This document shows positions 53,219-62,240 of a stretch of 64,000 nt of DNA, piece after piece. The stretch's first letter is position 1, and each line of letters begins with the position of its first letter. The DNA lies in contig JAJOJF010000048.1 in NCBI GenBank assembly GCA_021208885.1, positions 1 to 64,000 on the forward strand, given 5' to 3'. The notes beneath the pieces are model-generated. The model was not told the origin of the DNA. It was given only the letters and a program-made list of their open reading frames with translations, and did no database searches. This stretch comes from Burkholderiaceae bacterium (GTDB lineage: Bacteria > Pseudomonadota > Gammaproteobacteria > Burkholderiales > Burkholderiaceae_B). The position numbers and the translations under genes were made by a program.

Positions 53219-54148
53219 ATGGACTTGCTGACTTCCATTCTGTTTGCCACTGTGGTCGCTGGCACGCCTTTACTGCTTGTGGCCTTGGGTGAGCTTGTCT
53301 GCGAGAAGTCAGGCATGCTCAATCTCGGTGCCGAAGGGATGATGTCGGTGGGGGCGGTTGCCGCATTTGTGGCGGCGTTTACGTTCGAATCGACCCTGTT
53401 GGGTGTGACAAGTGGAATTCTCGCCGGTGCTTTGCTCAGTCTCGTCTTTGCGTTTATTACGGTGCACCTGATGGCCAACCAGGTGGCCACTGGGCTGGCC
53501 GTTGCGATATTTGGAGTTGGGCTCGCTGCATTTTTAGGCAAGCCCTTTGAGGCCAAGGTATTGACTTCGATAAAGCCCACTGAAATCCCCTTTTTGTCGG
53601 AGTTGCCGTTTATTGGTCCGGCGTTGTTCGGTCAGCAATGGATTGTGTATGTCACTTGGGCAATATTTGCTGCAGTAGTCTGGTTTCTCGCTAAAACCCG
53701 TGGTGGTCTGGTGTTAAAAGCCGTGGGTGAGTCACCCGATGCGGCCAACTCAATTGGCATTGACGTAATCAAGGTGCGCTACTTGGCGATTTTGTTTGGC
53801 GGTGCCATGGCGGGCTTAGGCGGAGCGTTCTTGTCGCTGTTTCACACACCGATGTGGGCCGAAGGCATGGTCGCTGGCAAGGGTTGGATTGCGCTGGCGC
53901 TGGTGGTGTTTGCCACCTGGCGGCCCTGGCGGGTCCTGTTTGGCGCTTATCTCTTTGGCGGCGTCATGATATCTCAGTTGTTTGTGCAGTCCTCCCCCAT
54001 TCCGATTAAGATTCCGGCTCAATTTCTCTCGGCTCTGCCGTATATTGCAACAATCGTGGTGTTGGTGCTGATTTCTCGCAATGTCAAGATGATCAGGTTG
54101 AACTCCCCGGCTTCTCTTGGTAAACCATTTCAAAAGGAACGCGCATGA
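53219..54148 (+). CDS. BMP-type (nucleoside/purine) ABC transporter permease 2
   Basis: TPLLLVALGELVCEKSGMLNLGAEGMMSVGAV; ATGA overlap with next gene. Confidence 0.92.
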   Translation: MDLLTSILFATVVAGTPLLLVALGELVCEKSGMLNLGAEGMMSVGAVAAFVAAFTFESTLLGVTSGILAGALLSLVFAFITVHLMANQVATGLAVAIFGVGLAAFLGKPFEAKVLTSIKPTEIPFLSELPFIGPALFGQQWIVYVTWAIFAAVVWFLAKTRGGLVLKAVGESPDAANSIGIDVIKVRYLAILFGGAMAGLGGAFLSLFHTPMWAEGMVAGKGWIALALVVFATWRPWRVLFGAYLFGGVMISQLFVQSSPIPIKIPAQFLSALPYIATIVVLVLISRNVKMIRLNSPASLGKPFQKERA

Positions 54149-55233
54149 AAAACCGTCGCATGTTGTTTCAGGCTGGCTTAGCCTCATTAGCTTTGACTGC
54201 TGCTGGCTTTCTATCCAGTGCCCAGGCACAAGACCCCTTGAAGGTTGGCTTTGTGTATGTCAGTCCAATTGGTGATGCAGGTTGGACCTATCAGCATGAC
54301 CTCGGTCGCAAACAGATGGAGCAGGCTTTGGGCGACAAAGTCACCACTTCATTTGTGGAAAGCGTGCCCGAAGGCGCTGATGCCGAGCGTGTGATTCGCG
54401 AGATGGCAGCCAGTGGACACGACCTGATTTTTGCAACGAGCTTTGGCTACATGAACTACGTAGACCGCGTGTCCAAGCAGTTCCCGAACGTCAAGTTCAT
54501 GCATGCTACTGGCTATAAGAGTGGCCCGAATTTCCACAACTACAACGCCCGCTTTTATGAAGGCCGCTACCTGACCGGGGTCATCGCTGGCGAGATGTCC
54601 AAGAGCAATGTGCTTGGTTACATCGCTGCATTCCCGATTCCTGAGGTGCTGCAAGGCATCAACGCCTTTACGCTGGGCGCACAAAGCGTGAACCCGAATA
54701 TTGAAGTTCGCGTCATCTGGGTCAACAGCTGGTATGACCCAGGCAAAGAGCGTGAAGCTGCTTTGGCATTGATCGCCCAAGGCGCTGATGTCATTACGCA
54801 TCACACGGATTCGACGGCTGCCGTGCAGGCTGCCCAAGAAAAAGGCGTGTACGCAGTGGCTTATCACTCCGACATGTCCAAATATGGCAAAGACGCCCAT
54901 TTGACTGCCACGACCCATCACTGGGGTGACTACTACACCCGAGCCGCTCAAAAGGCACTCAACGAAAACGGCATGGTTGAGTCGATCTGGGGTGGCATCA
55001 AAGACGGCTTCATTGATATCGCGCCGATTAACCCAGTCGTGCCCCAGGCCACGCAGGACAAAGTTGCCCAGTTAAAGCAACAGATCAAAGATGGCAGCTT
55101 CCATCCGTTTACAGGTCCTGTTCTCGCGCAAGACGGCAAGGAAGTGTTGCCTGCGGGCCAGACCATGAGCGATGAGGCGTTAGGTCAGATGAACTACTAC
55201 GTCAAGGGCGTGAGCTCAAAGATGCCAAATTAA
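54145..55233 (+). CDS. BMP family ABC transporter substrate-binding protein
   Basis: Signal peptide; LKVGFVYVSPIGDAGWTYQHDLGRKQMEQALG. Confidence 0.94.
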   Translation: MKNRRMLFQAGLASLALTAAGFLSSAQAQDPLKVGFVYVSPIGDAGWTYQHDLGRKQMEQALGDKVTTSFVESVPEGADAERVIREMAASGHDLIFATSFGYMNYVDRVSKQFPNVKFMHATGYKSGPNFHNYNARFYEGRYLTGVIAGEMSKSNVLGYIAAFPIPEVLQGINAFTLGAQSVNPNIEVRVIWVNSWYDPGKEREAALALIAQGADVITHHTDSTAAVQAAQEKGVYAVAYHSDMSKYGKDAHLTATTHHWGDYYTRAAQKALNENGMVESIWGGIKDGFIDIAPINPVVPQATQDKVAQLKQQIKDGSFHPFTGPVLAQDGKEVLPAGQTMSDEALGQMNYYVKGVSSKMPN

Positions 55234-55308
55234 TCTGGATACTCAATGGCTGCGGTGTCAGCGCAAGCCCCGCGCTTGCCTGAGACTTAAACGTCACGAG
55301 CCTCTGCA

Positions 55309-55349
55309 ATCAAACATCAAGCCCCGCGTTGCGGGGCTTGATGTTTGAT
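55309..55349 (+). terminator. Strong terminator: 19-bp perfect inverted repeat after the BMP operon
   Basis: ATCAAACATCAAGCCCCGC-GTT-GCGGGGCTTGATGTTTGAT. Confidence 0.7.
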
Positions 55350-55476
55350 GACGCCATGGGTTGAGTATCATCTAATCAGACGGTGTATTCGGCAACAAAC
55401 TTGGCTCTAGTCAGGCCGTGAAAAGCCTAAGCAGTGTTACTGTGAAGTTTGCTGAGTTCATTGCAGGAGATAAATC

Positions 55477-56223
55477 ATGACAGCTTTGAATCTATCTGAA
55501 TCAGTGGTGCTCATCACAGGCGGGGCGCGGGGTATTGGTGCGGCAACCGCCAAATGCCTGGTTGATGCGGGTGCCAAGGTTATGGTGGCGGATGTGCTTG
55601 ACGATGAGGCAAAGGCATTGGCAGCCTCTCTCGGTGACAAGGCGAGCTATTGTCATCTCGATGTGACGCAAGTCTCGCAATGGCAGGCCGCAGTCGAGCA
55701 CTGCCTAAAAACCTTCGGCAAGCTCAATGGTCTCTTTAATAACGCCGGCATTGCTTCGTTTAATGGCATCGAAGAAGAAACACCCGAGGGATTTCAGCGG
55801 GTGATCGACATTAACCTGCTTGGCGTATTCTTGGGTATTCAGGCGGTCATAGAGCCAATCAAGCAAGTCGGAGGGGGTGTGATTGTTAACATGTCCTCGA
55901 CCGCTGGTTTGCAAGGCTATGCCGGTTTGTCAGCCTACGTCGCAAGCAAATGGGGAGTCAGAGGGCTGACCAAGGCCGTCGCGCTGGATCTCGCACCGCA
56001 TCATATTCGGGTGCTGTCTATTCACCCAGGTCCTATCCGCACGCCCATGACATCGGGGATGCCAGAGGCAGCGGTTGCCGCTCAACCCATTTCCCGGTTT
56101 GGTGAACCGGATGAAGTGGCCAACATGGTTCGTTTCATGATGGCCGAAGCCTCATTTAGCACGGGTAGTGAGTTCGTGGTCGATGGTGGTGCAGTCACCG
56201 GGCAGGTATTGCCACTGAAATGA
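55477..56223 (+). CDS. SDR family oxidoreductase
   Basis: VLITGGARGIGAATAKCL; NNAGIASFNG; YVASKWGVRGLTKA. Confidence 0.94.
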   Translation: MTALNLSESVVLITGGARGIGAATAKCLVDAGAKVMVADVLDDEAKALAASLGDKASYCHLDVTQVSQWQAAVEHCLKTFGKLNGLFNNAGIASFNGIEEETPEGFQRVIDINLLGVFLGIQAVIEPIKQVGGGVIVNMSSTAGLQGYAGLSAYVASKWGVRGLTKAVALDLAPHHIRVLSIHPGPIRTPMTSGMPEAAVAAQPISRFGEPDEVANMVRFMMAEASFSTGSEFVVDGGAVTGQVLPLK

Positions 56224-56310
56224 TCGCAACGATTGCGACGGAAGTTCCGTTTGTGTGTGATCGCGCTATCCGTTAGCATCGCAGGTACTGTAACTGGATA
56301 GGAAACCGAG

Positions 56311-56688
56311 ATGTCATTCTTTGAGGCGATTGCAGCCTGCTTTGGCAAGTACGCCACGTTTTCTGGTCGCGCATCGCGAGCGGAGTATTGGTGGTTTGCG
56401 CTGTTCACGATTCTGGCTTGGCTGATTATCAACGCATTGGTGTCATCGTTTGTTGGTCCACAAATTGGCATCAACACCTCTTATGTGTTTTTGTTGTTGG
56501 TGTTGTTGCCAAGTCTGGCTGTTGGTGCTCGGCGCTTGCATGATATGAATGTCTCAGCCTGGTGGTTATTGCTGCACACGACTGGTGTGGGTTCAGTGAT
56601 TTTGTGTATTTGGATGTTATTTCCTGGTTCAACCGGCGCGAATCGATTTGGTGCGCCGGTGGTTGACCCTGAAGACGTATCGCGTTAG
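56311..56688 (+). CDS. DUF805 family membrane protein
   Basis: YATFSGRASRAEYWWFALF...PSLAVGARRLHDMNVSAWWLLL. Confidence 0.93.
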   Translation: MSFFEAIAACFGKYATFSGRASRAEYWWFALFTILAWLIINALVSSFVGPQIGINTSYVFLLLVLLPSLAVGARRLHDMNVSAWWLLLHTTGVGSVILCIWMLFPGSTGANRFGAPVVDPEDVSR

Positions 56689-56691
56689 CGG

Positions 56692-56844
56692 TTAACCATA
56701 GATCTTGCACATATCACCAGCCGTTGGTGTCGGTTCGTAGAAAATGACTATCAGAACCAGCAGCACTAGGATGACAATCAGGGCTGAGATACAGCCCTTG
56801 CCGCAAGAGAAGCCATCATTGTTTGACGCTGGTGAACCCGACAT
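56692..56844 (-). CDS. Small membrane protein (50 aa)
   Basis: Manual translation MSGSPASNNDGFSCGKGCISALIVILVLLVLIVIFYEPTPTAGDMCKIYG; single strong TM segment. Confidence 0.5.
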   Translation of the reverse strand: MSGSPASNNDGFSCGKGCISALIVILVLLVLIVIFYEPTPTAGDMCKIYG

Positions 56845-56861
56845 CGTTTGTCTTGGTGATC

Positions 56862-57824
56862 CTAATGCGCGGGTTCTGGCGCAAGCAGTTTGCCGGCAAA
56901 TAAAGCCATGAGCGTCTTATAGACCAGATACACGACAACAACCGTCAGCAGTGCCAGCAGTCCCCATGCCAGCGCGATATAGCCAAACAGGCTGGTCAAT
57001 TGCCCCATCTCAAAACTGGCCACCGTCATGGCGGCAATCGGGAATGAGTATGCCCAACCTGAAATAAAGAAAGGCAGTTTGAGAAACTTGACCGCATTGA
57101 TGCCAAGCAGTAAGGCAAGAAATAGTGCCGTGAAATACAAGATGCGGGCAAAGGCATCAAGCGCCATGCCATTTAGGCTTAAGTACGACACAAAGCCCAC
57201 GGCTGGGGGTGCAAGAAGAATAAACAGCGTTGGGCGCATGCGATCGATCAGCGCATCATGAAAGATCAAACGGTTCATCACCAAAGTGGTTAGCACGATC
57301 CAGAACACAACACCAATACTGAAGAAAAACCAGCTGATTTCGATCTGGCCGAATCGCATGCCAGCAATCGGCACCAGAATGTTGCCCACCACTGGAATAA
57401 ACCAGGCTGGATTCAAGTGCCCGACTTGATAGTGTGAATGATGGATCCAGCTATTCATGGTGAATAGGGTTGCCACTAGCATGGCACTGATGCCAGCCCA
57501 CCAGATGGGTGCAGCAAAAGTCGGTTCGATACCAGACCACAGGGTGGACACCAGAATCAGACCAATCGGGATTGCCGCGAAGAAGTTCAGTTTGATGGGA
57601 TGTCGGGCCTCGTCACAAACTGCCGGCCAGTACCTTGAGGCTTTTAGTGCATACATCAGCAGCAGGAAGGCCAGCAAGGCACTTGTGATAATGGCGGCAA
57701 CCAAGCCAATGCCGCTAGCAACAGGCCAGCCCATGTTGCCGGCTTTTAGCCAGCCAAGCGTCAAACCAGACATTCCCATGACGCTGGCAAAAATCGCAAT
57801 AGGCAAGTGGGCAAGTTTGTTCAT
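56862..57824 (-). CDS. SLAC1/TDT family anion channel or transporter (tellurite-resistance-like)
   Basis: Multi-TM ORF, LAHLPIAIFASVMGMSGLTLGWLKA N-terminus typical of TehA/SLAC1 proteins. Confidence 0.85.
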   Translation of the reverse strand: MNKLAHLPIAIFASVMGMSGLTLGWLKAGNMGWPVASGIGLVAAIITSALLAFLLLMYALKASRYWPAVCDEARHPIKLNFFAAIPIGLILVSTLWSGIEPTFAAPIWWAGISAMLVATLFTMNSWIHHSHYQVGHLNPAWFIPVVGNILVPIAGMRFGQIEISWFFFSIGVVFWIVLTTLVMNRLIFHDALIDRMRPTLFILLAPPAVGFVSYLSLNGMALDAFARILYFTALFLALLLGINAVKFLKLPFFISGWAYSFPIAAMTVASFEMGQLTSLFGYIALAWGLLALLTVVVVYLVYKTLMALFAGKLLAPEPAH

Positions 57825-57850
57825 GTGAATCGGTTTCCAGAGTGAAGCGT

Positions 57851-59047
57851 TTAATGACTGTTAGCCACGGGATGAGTTGCTCTTGAATGCCGGTTGTTTC
57901 TATGTTTGCCAGGCATGGCGTTAACCAAAAAATAAGCAAACAGCGCCAATGTAGCTGCCTGAACAAACCCAAGAGCACTGTAGGCAATGGTCGTTGATGA
58001 TCCTGTTAGCCATCCAAGCGGCGCAAGGCCATTGGATACCAAAAACATGCCAAGTACAAATAAGCCGACCCCTGGGCAAATCAGAGAAAAGCTAGCTCCC
58101 TGAGGCTGTTCGCAGACCAATGTACGCCACCCGCCAGCACGCATCAACACGGGGGTTGCCACCAGAAAAATCAGGATTTGTGCCAAAAACAGAATCCCAA
58201 GTGTTGCGGTGATTACACCCTGACCTAGCGCGACGTCAAAGTGATGTTTGCTTGCCATCATGACCCGGTAGATCGCGATCCCGAGTACAGTGAGGATAGG
58301 CACGCCCATGAGTAAAGACCCCGTGGCTGTTGCTGCGATAGGGTGTACTTTTAGACTCGGCCCTCTGTCAATCAACACGCGAATTGCTGCCCAGATGGTC
58401 ATGGCTGCGCCGGCCAACGACAGTGCCACGCCAGTGGTATGGACCCAAGCCGTATCACTCATGGCAGCCGATGCAGAAAATCCTACGGTAATCATGGCAA
58501 ACGCGAATGTGGCTAACAACTCAATCAAGCCTTTGCTTTGGTAGGACAACCGATTCGATTTGAGCAGCGCCTGTTGCGCTAACCATCGAGATGTCGCTGT
58601 GGCAAATAGAATCACGAAGGCTAAAAGTGCAAACGGAAACAGCAACTCCTTGACGCTCCAAAGCCCGGGCACAAACACCAAACCCACGACGAAGCCGGCA
58701 TTGACCGACATGGCCAAAACAAGCGGAGCGATCATCTTAAAAATGTGAGCCTCACCGACAAACAAAGTTGTGCGGATTTCCTGTGGTAGTTGCCTGCCTT
58801 GGCGCAACCACCATATCAGAAGGCCGTAGTGAGCTACAGCCAGAATCGCAACCATGGCAACAACCAAGGGAATCCACCCGCCACCACTTGAAGATTTGGC
58901 TAATGCCAGTGATTCATAAGTGGGTACTGGTGAATCAGGGTGTGGGGTTAAAAACATCAGCCAGACAAAAAAGCTCACAGAAAGCCCACCGGCGCCCAAA
59001 CTGGCCAAGCCATGCAGTGGCGAGAATTCGATTTTGTTGTGCTTCAT
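57851..59047 (-). CDS. Polytopic membrane protein, co-operonic with the SLAC1-like gene
   Basis: 398-aa hydrophobic ORF (SLGAGGLSVSFFVWLMF...). Confidence 0.8.
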   Translation of the reverse strand: MKHNKIEFSPLHGLASLGAGGLSVSFFVWLMFLTPHPDSPVPTYESLALAKSSSGGGWIPLVVAMVAILAVAHYGLLIWWLRQGRQLPQEIRTTLFVGEAHIFKMIAPLVLAMSVNAGFVVGLVFVPGLWSVKELLFPFALLAFVILFATATSRWLAQQALLKSNRLSYQSKGLIELLATFAFAMITVGFSASAAMSDTAWVHTTGVALSLAGAAMTIWAAIRVLIDRGPSLKVHPIAATATGSLLMGVPILTVLGIAIYRVMMASKHHFDVALGQGVITATLGILFLAQILIFLVATPVLMRAGGWRTLVCEQPQGASFSLICPGVGLFVLGMFLVSNGLAPLGWLTGSSTTIAYSALGFVQAATLALFAYFLVNAMPGKHRNNRHSRATHPVANSH

Positions 59048-59108
59048 GATGTTGCTCCTCTAGCGCAAGGTAGATTCCATCATTTTATAAATTTACATAT
59101 TGTTAGCG

Positions 59109-59122
59109 TTGACCTGAGTCAA
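59109..59122. promoter_or_regulatory. Candidate FNR/Dnr box upstream of the SLAC1-like operon
   Basis: TTGAC-CTGA-GTCAA, perfect dyad of FNR type, 62 bp upstream of the start codon. Confidence 0.55.
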
Positions 59123-59264
59123 TTAGTCATCACGACCAGACCGTTTGTCAGTGATCCTTGTTTCTAACGGTCACATTCTGGTTGCACAAACCAAGTTACG
59201 ATGACGCTCATTTGTTGATTTCAGTTCATCCACCGTTTGGTTTTGTTGCTGTTGTGTGCCCTTT

Positions 59265-59738
59265 ATGAAAACTCTGCTTCTGGTCCGTCACGCTAAAACA
59301 GCACCTGCTGGTCCCAACCAGACCGATCACTCGCGCGCGCTTGAAGACAGCGGCGTCACCGATGCTGGGAAGCTAGCGCACTACCTCAGAAAAAAGGATC
59401 TGATGCCAGATCAGATGCTAGTTAGTTCAGCCAATCGCACACAAACGACTGCCCAGATACTGTTGACGGCATTTGAAGGGCAAGATATTGATGTGGTGGT
59501 ATCTGATGAACTGTATCTGGCCGACGTCTCGTTTTTGCAGCAGGTAGTGAACAATGCCAGTGATAAAGTCGATACCCTTATGATCGTTGGTCACAATCCG
59601 GGTCTGTCTGAATTGGCGTATCAATACGATCATCAGCTACAGGGTTTACGCCCTGCCCAGATGTTGAGGGTTGAGTTTGATACCAAGCACTGGGCCAAGG
59701 CGACCAAAGACCGGGTTGTCAAAACCCGAATCATTTAG
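59265..59738 (+). CDS. sixA: SixA-type histidine phosphatase
   Basis: LLLVRHAKTAPAG RHG motif; MIVGHNPGLSELA. Confidence 0.9.
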   Translation: MKTLLLVRHAKTAPAGPNQTDHSRALEDSGVTDAGKLAHYLRKKDLMPDQMLVSSANRTQTTAQILLTAFEGQDIDVVVSDELYLADVSFLQQVVNNASDKVDTLMIVGHNPGLSELAYQYDHQLQGLRPAQMLRVEFDTKHWAKATKDRVVKTRII

Positions 59739-59787
59739 CTCATGTCTTGTTGGTCCCACTCGCTAAGTTTGGAGACTCCATACAAAA

Positions 59788-59809
59788 GGCCGGCAACATG
59801 TTGCCGGCC
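59788..59809 (-). terminator. Terminator of the ccp gene (22-bp perfect palindrome)
   Basis: GGCCGGCAACATGTTGCCGGCC followed on the minus strand by TTTTGT. Confidence 0.7.
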
Positions 59810-59838
59810 CAGGGGAGACACCCTACAACGTTTGTGAA

Positions 59839-60861
59839 TTAGTCAGCAAACGGCGTGGGACGTGGGGTAGCATCGGACGACGGTGGCAGGATCGGCACGA
59901 TGATTCGTGGCTGCTCACCAGTCAACGTCTTCAAGAAAGCTACGATCGCAGCGTTTTCGTCAGGCGTGAACTTCTTGCCTAACTGCAGTCGACCCATGAT
60001 GTCCACGGCTTCAACCAGGGTGTCAGCGCCACCATCGTGAAAGTAGGGGTAGGTCAGCTCAACGTTACGCAACGTCGGCACCTTGAAGTTAAAGCGGTCA
60101 GCGTCCTTGCCCGTCACAGCTGAACGGCCTTCAGCTGCAGCGGTGGTGTGGTAGGGCTCAACCAGACCCATTTTCTGGAACGAGTTGCCGCCAAGTGCAG
60201 CGCCGTTGTGGCATGCCACACAACCGCTGGTCTTGAACAACTCCCAGCCACGCAGTTCGGTCGGAGTCAGTGCGTCATCGTCACCGGCCAACCACTTGTC
60301 AAACTTCGAGTGCGGGGTAACGAGCGTTTCTTCAAACGCAGCAATGGCATCAGTCACCATGTCGATGTTGATCTTGTCCGTGCCGAACGCCTTGCGGAAC
60401 TCAACCGTGTAACCAGGTACGGATTGCAACATCTCTACAGCAAGCTCGTGCGTGAAAGCCATTTCACCTGGGTTAGCGATGGGACCCCCAGCCTGTTCTT
60501 TAAGGTCAGCGGCACGACCGTCCCAGAATTGAGCCACGTTCAAGCTCGAATTCAGTACGGTGGGTGAATTGATTGGTCCTTCCTGCCATTTGTCACCGAT
60601 GGAGGTCTTCAGGTTGTCTGAGCCACCGCGTGACAGGTTGTGACAGGAGTTACAAGAAATGAACCCGGACTTCGATAGACGGGGATCAAAAAAGAGCATG
60701 GCGCCCAGCTTAACTAGCTGAGGGTCAGTAACCTTGGCAGGCTGGATGGGCTGAACCGGTTCCTGACGAACCGAAATCACCTCATCAAAAGCCATCGAAA
60801 CACCAGAGACGGATACGGCCGCAGTAGCGAACAGAGCAGCGGAGAGAGTTTTTAATTTCAT
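59839..60861 (-). CDS. Cytochrome c peroxidase (di-heme, MauG/CcpA family)
   Basis: Two CxxCH motifs (CNSCHNLS, CVACHNG); signal peptide; start set at 60861. Confidence 0.94.
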   Translation of the reverse strand: MKLKTLSAALFATAAVSVSGVSMAFDEVISVRQEPVQPIQPAKVTDPQLVKLGAMLFFDPRLSKSGFISCNSCHNLSRGGSDNLKTSIGDKWQEGPINSPTVLNSSLNVAQFWDGRAADLKEQAGGPIANPGEMAFTHELAVEMLQSVPGYTVEFRKAFGTDKINIDMVTDAIAAFEETLVTPHSKFDKWLAGDDDALTPTELRGWELFKTSGCVACHNGAALGGNSFQKMGLVEPYHTTAAAEGRSAVTGKDADRFNFKVPTLRNVELTYPYFHDGGADTLVEAVDIMGRLQLGKKFTPDENAAIVAFLKTLTGEQPRIIVPILPPSSDATPRPTPFAD

Positions 60862-60951
60862 GACTAGCCTCACTTGATATGCCGGTCTCGTTCCGGCAAC
60901 TCCAAGGTAACAAGATTGCTAGTCGATAGGGGTTAACGCGAATAGTGATTT

Positions 60952-60965
60952 TTGATATTGATCAA
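60952..60965. promoter_or_regulatory. FNR/Dnr box 1 upstream of ccp
   Basis: TTGAT-ATTG-ATCAA, perfect consensus. Confidence 0.75.
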
Positions 60966-60991
60966 AAGTTTAACCTGCGCCAGTTTTAGGT

Positions 60992-61005
60992 TTGATATAG
61001 ATCAG
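60992..61005. promoter_or_regulatory. FNR/Dnr box 2 upstream of ccp
   Basis: TTGAT-ATAG-ATCAG, one mismatch; exactly 40 bp from box 1. Confidence 0.6.
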
Positions 61006-61133
61006 ACGCTAACTGTTGTTAGATATCGGGAACCACGCCAGATTGGTCTCGATCTACAAAAACGCTCCATTGGAGCCGTTTTTTTGTTCAATGACTGTTG
61101 GTAATTTGCGACATGCCTGTGCAGCAAGCCGTG

Positions 61134-61640
61134 TCAGTTGGTTTTCATCATGCCGTGGCCGCCATGCCCATGACCTTGCATGCCGCCACCGCCCATGTAG
61201 GTGGGTGCCTTGACCGAGAAAGTGACTTCAGTCGATTGGCCATTGGCAAAGTTTAATTTCACAGGGATCGACTCACCCTCTTTAAAAGGCTGCTTCAAGC
61301 CAATGAACATCACGTGATAGCCCCCTGGTTGCAAGGTGACCGAACCATTGGCTGGCACCGGTATTTCTTGTACTTCGCGCATTTTGGCCACACCGTCCTC
61401 GCGCACGATGGTGTGCAGCTCAATGCGGTCAGCTCGATCGCTGTTAACCGATACCAGGGCAGCAGGTTGGCTCGATTGGTTGTCGATGACCAAGTAACCA
61501 GCGCCATTCTTTTGCCCTGGGACTGAGCCGCGGATCCAGGGATCGTTAAAGGAAAGATCGTCGATGTTGGGTTGAGCGAGCGCCGCGGATGCGGCGCAGC
61601 CAACAGCAAAAGCTGAGATAAGGTTCACAAAGCGTTTCAT
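61134..61640 (-). CDS. Periplasmic copper chaperone PCu(A)C
   Basis: PCuAC layout NDPWIRGSVPGQKNGAGYLVIDNQS...M...PGGYHVMFIGLKQPFKEGESIPVKLNF; His/Met-rich C-terminus GGGGMQGHGHGGHGMMKTN. Confidence 0.93.
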   Translation of the reverse strand: MKRFVNLISAFAVGCAASAALAQPNIDDLSFNDPWIRGSVPGQKNGAGYLVIDNQSSQPAALVSVNSDRADRIELHTIVREDGVAKMREVQEIPVPANGSVTLQPGGYHVMFIGLKQPFKEGESIPVKLNFANGQSTEVTFSVKAPTYMGGGGMQGHGHGGHGMMKTN

Positions 61641-61758
61641 GATTAAAGTTCCTTCTGTTATGTTCAATGCTCAAATTTTCATCGCTAGCAAACGAACAGA
61701 TCGCCAGGCTCCTGAAGTTGCAGTCTGATCGTTAGCGGGTTGTTGCGCGAGTGTTTGA

Positions 61759-62163
61759 TCACACAGAAGGCGGCGCGCGCGGTGCTGCATTAGGGTTTAG
61801 GACAAAGGTGGCCCCAATAAGTTGGCTAGCCCGAGCGACCAATGACCCGTCGTTCGCTAAGGGTTCAAGCAACAGCGAGTCTTGAAGGTCAAACCGCAGC
61901 TGATGCGGTGACACCGTGCAGAGCGTGCAGTTGCCAGACGACGTGTTGTTGCCGGGTTCGGTACTTTGTTTGATGCCGTCGGGTGTCCAGATGATGTACT
62001 GGATGCCGGTGCTGGTGCATACCGGTATTCGGATTTCGTCATTGTTGCGCTCGGCGGCGATGCCATAGCCAAAGCCAAGCACGAACTGGCCAAGCAACAG
62101 CGAGAACAATACGAGCCAGTGAATGACTTGTTGGTTTCCGATGAGACGAAATTTTAGTGACAT
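61759..62163 (-). CDS. DUF2946-like membrane-anchored protein
   Basis: N-terminal TM plus CTxCT motif (SSGNCTLCTVSPH); near copper chaperone. Confidence 0.65.
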   Translation of the reverse strand: MSLKFRLIGNQQVIHWLVLFSLLLGQFVLGFGYGIAAERNNDEIRIPVCTSTGIQYIIWTPDGIKQSTEPGNNTSSGNCTLCTVSPHQLRFDLQDSLLLEPLANDGSLVARASQLIGATFVLNPNAAPRAPPSV

Positions 62164-62240
62164 CTTCTCATTGTATCGGTTGAATCTGGATGTCAACTGA
62201 TTGGTTGACATCTAGCCAACGGGATTTCGTGGTGGGTTCA

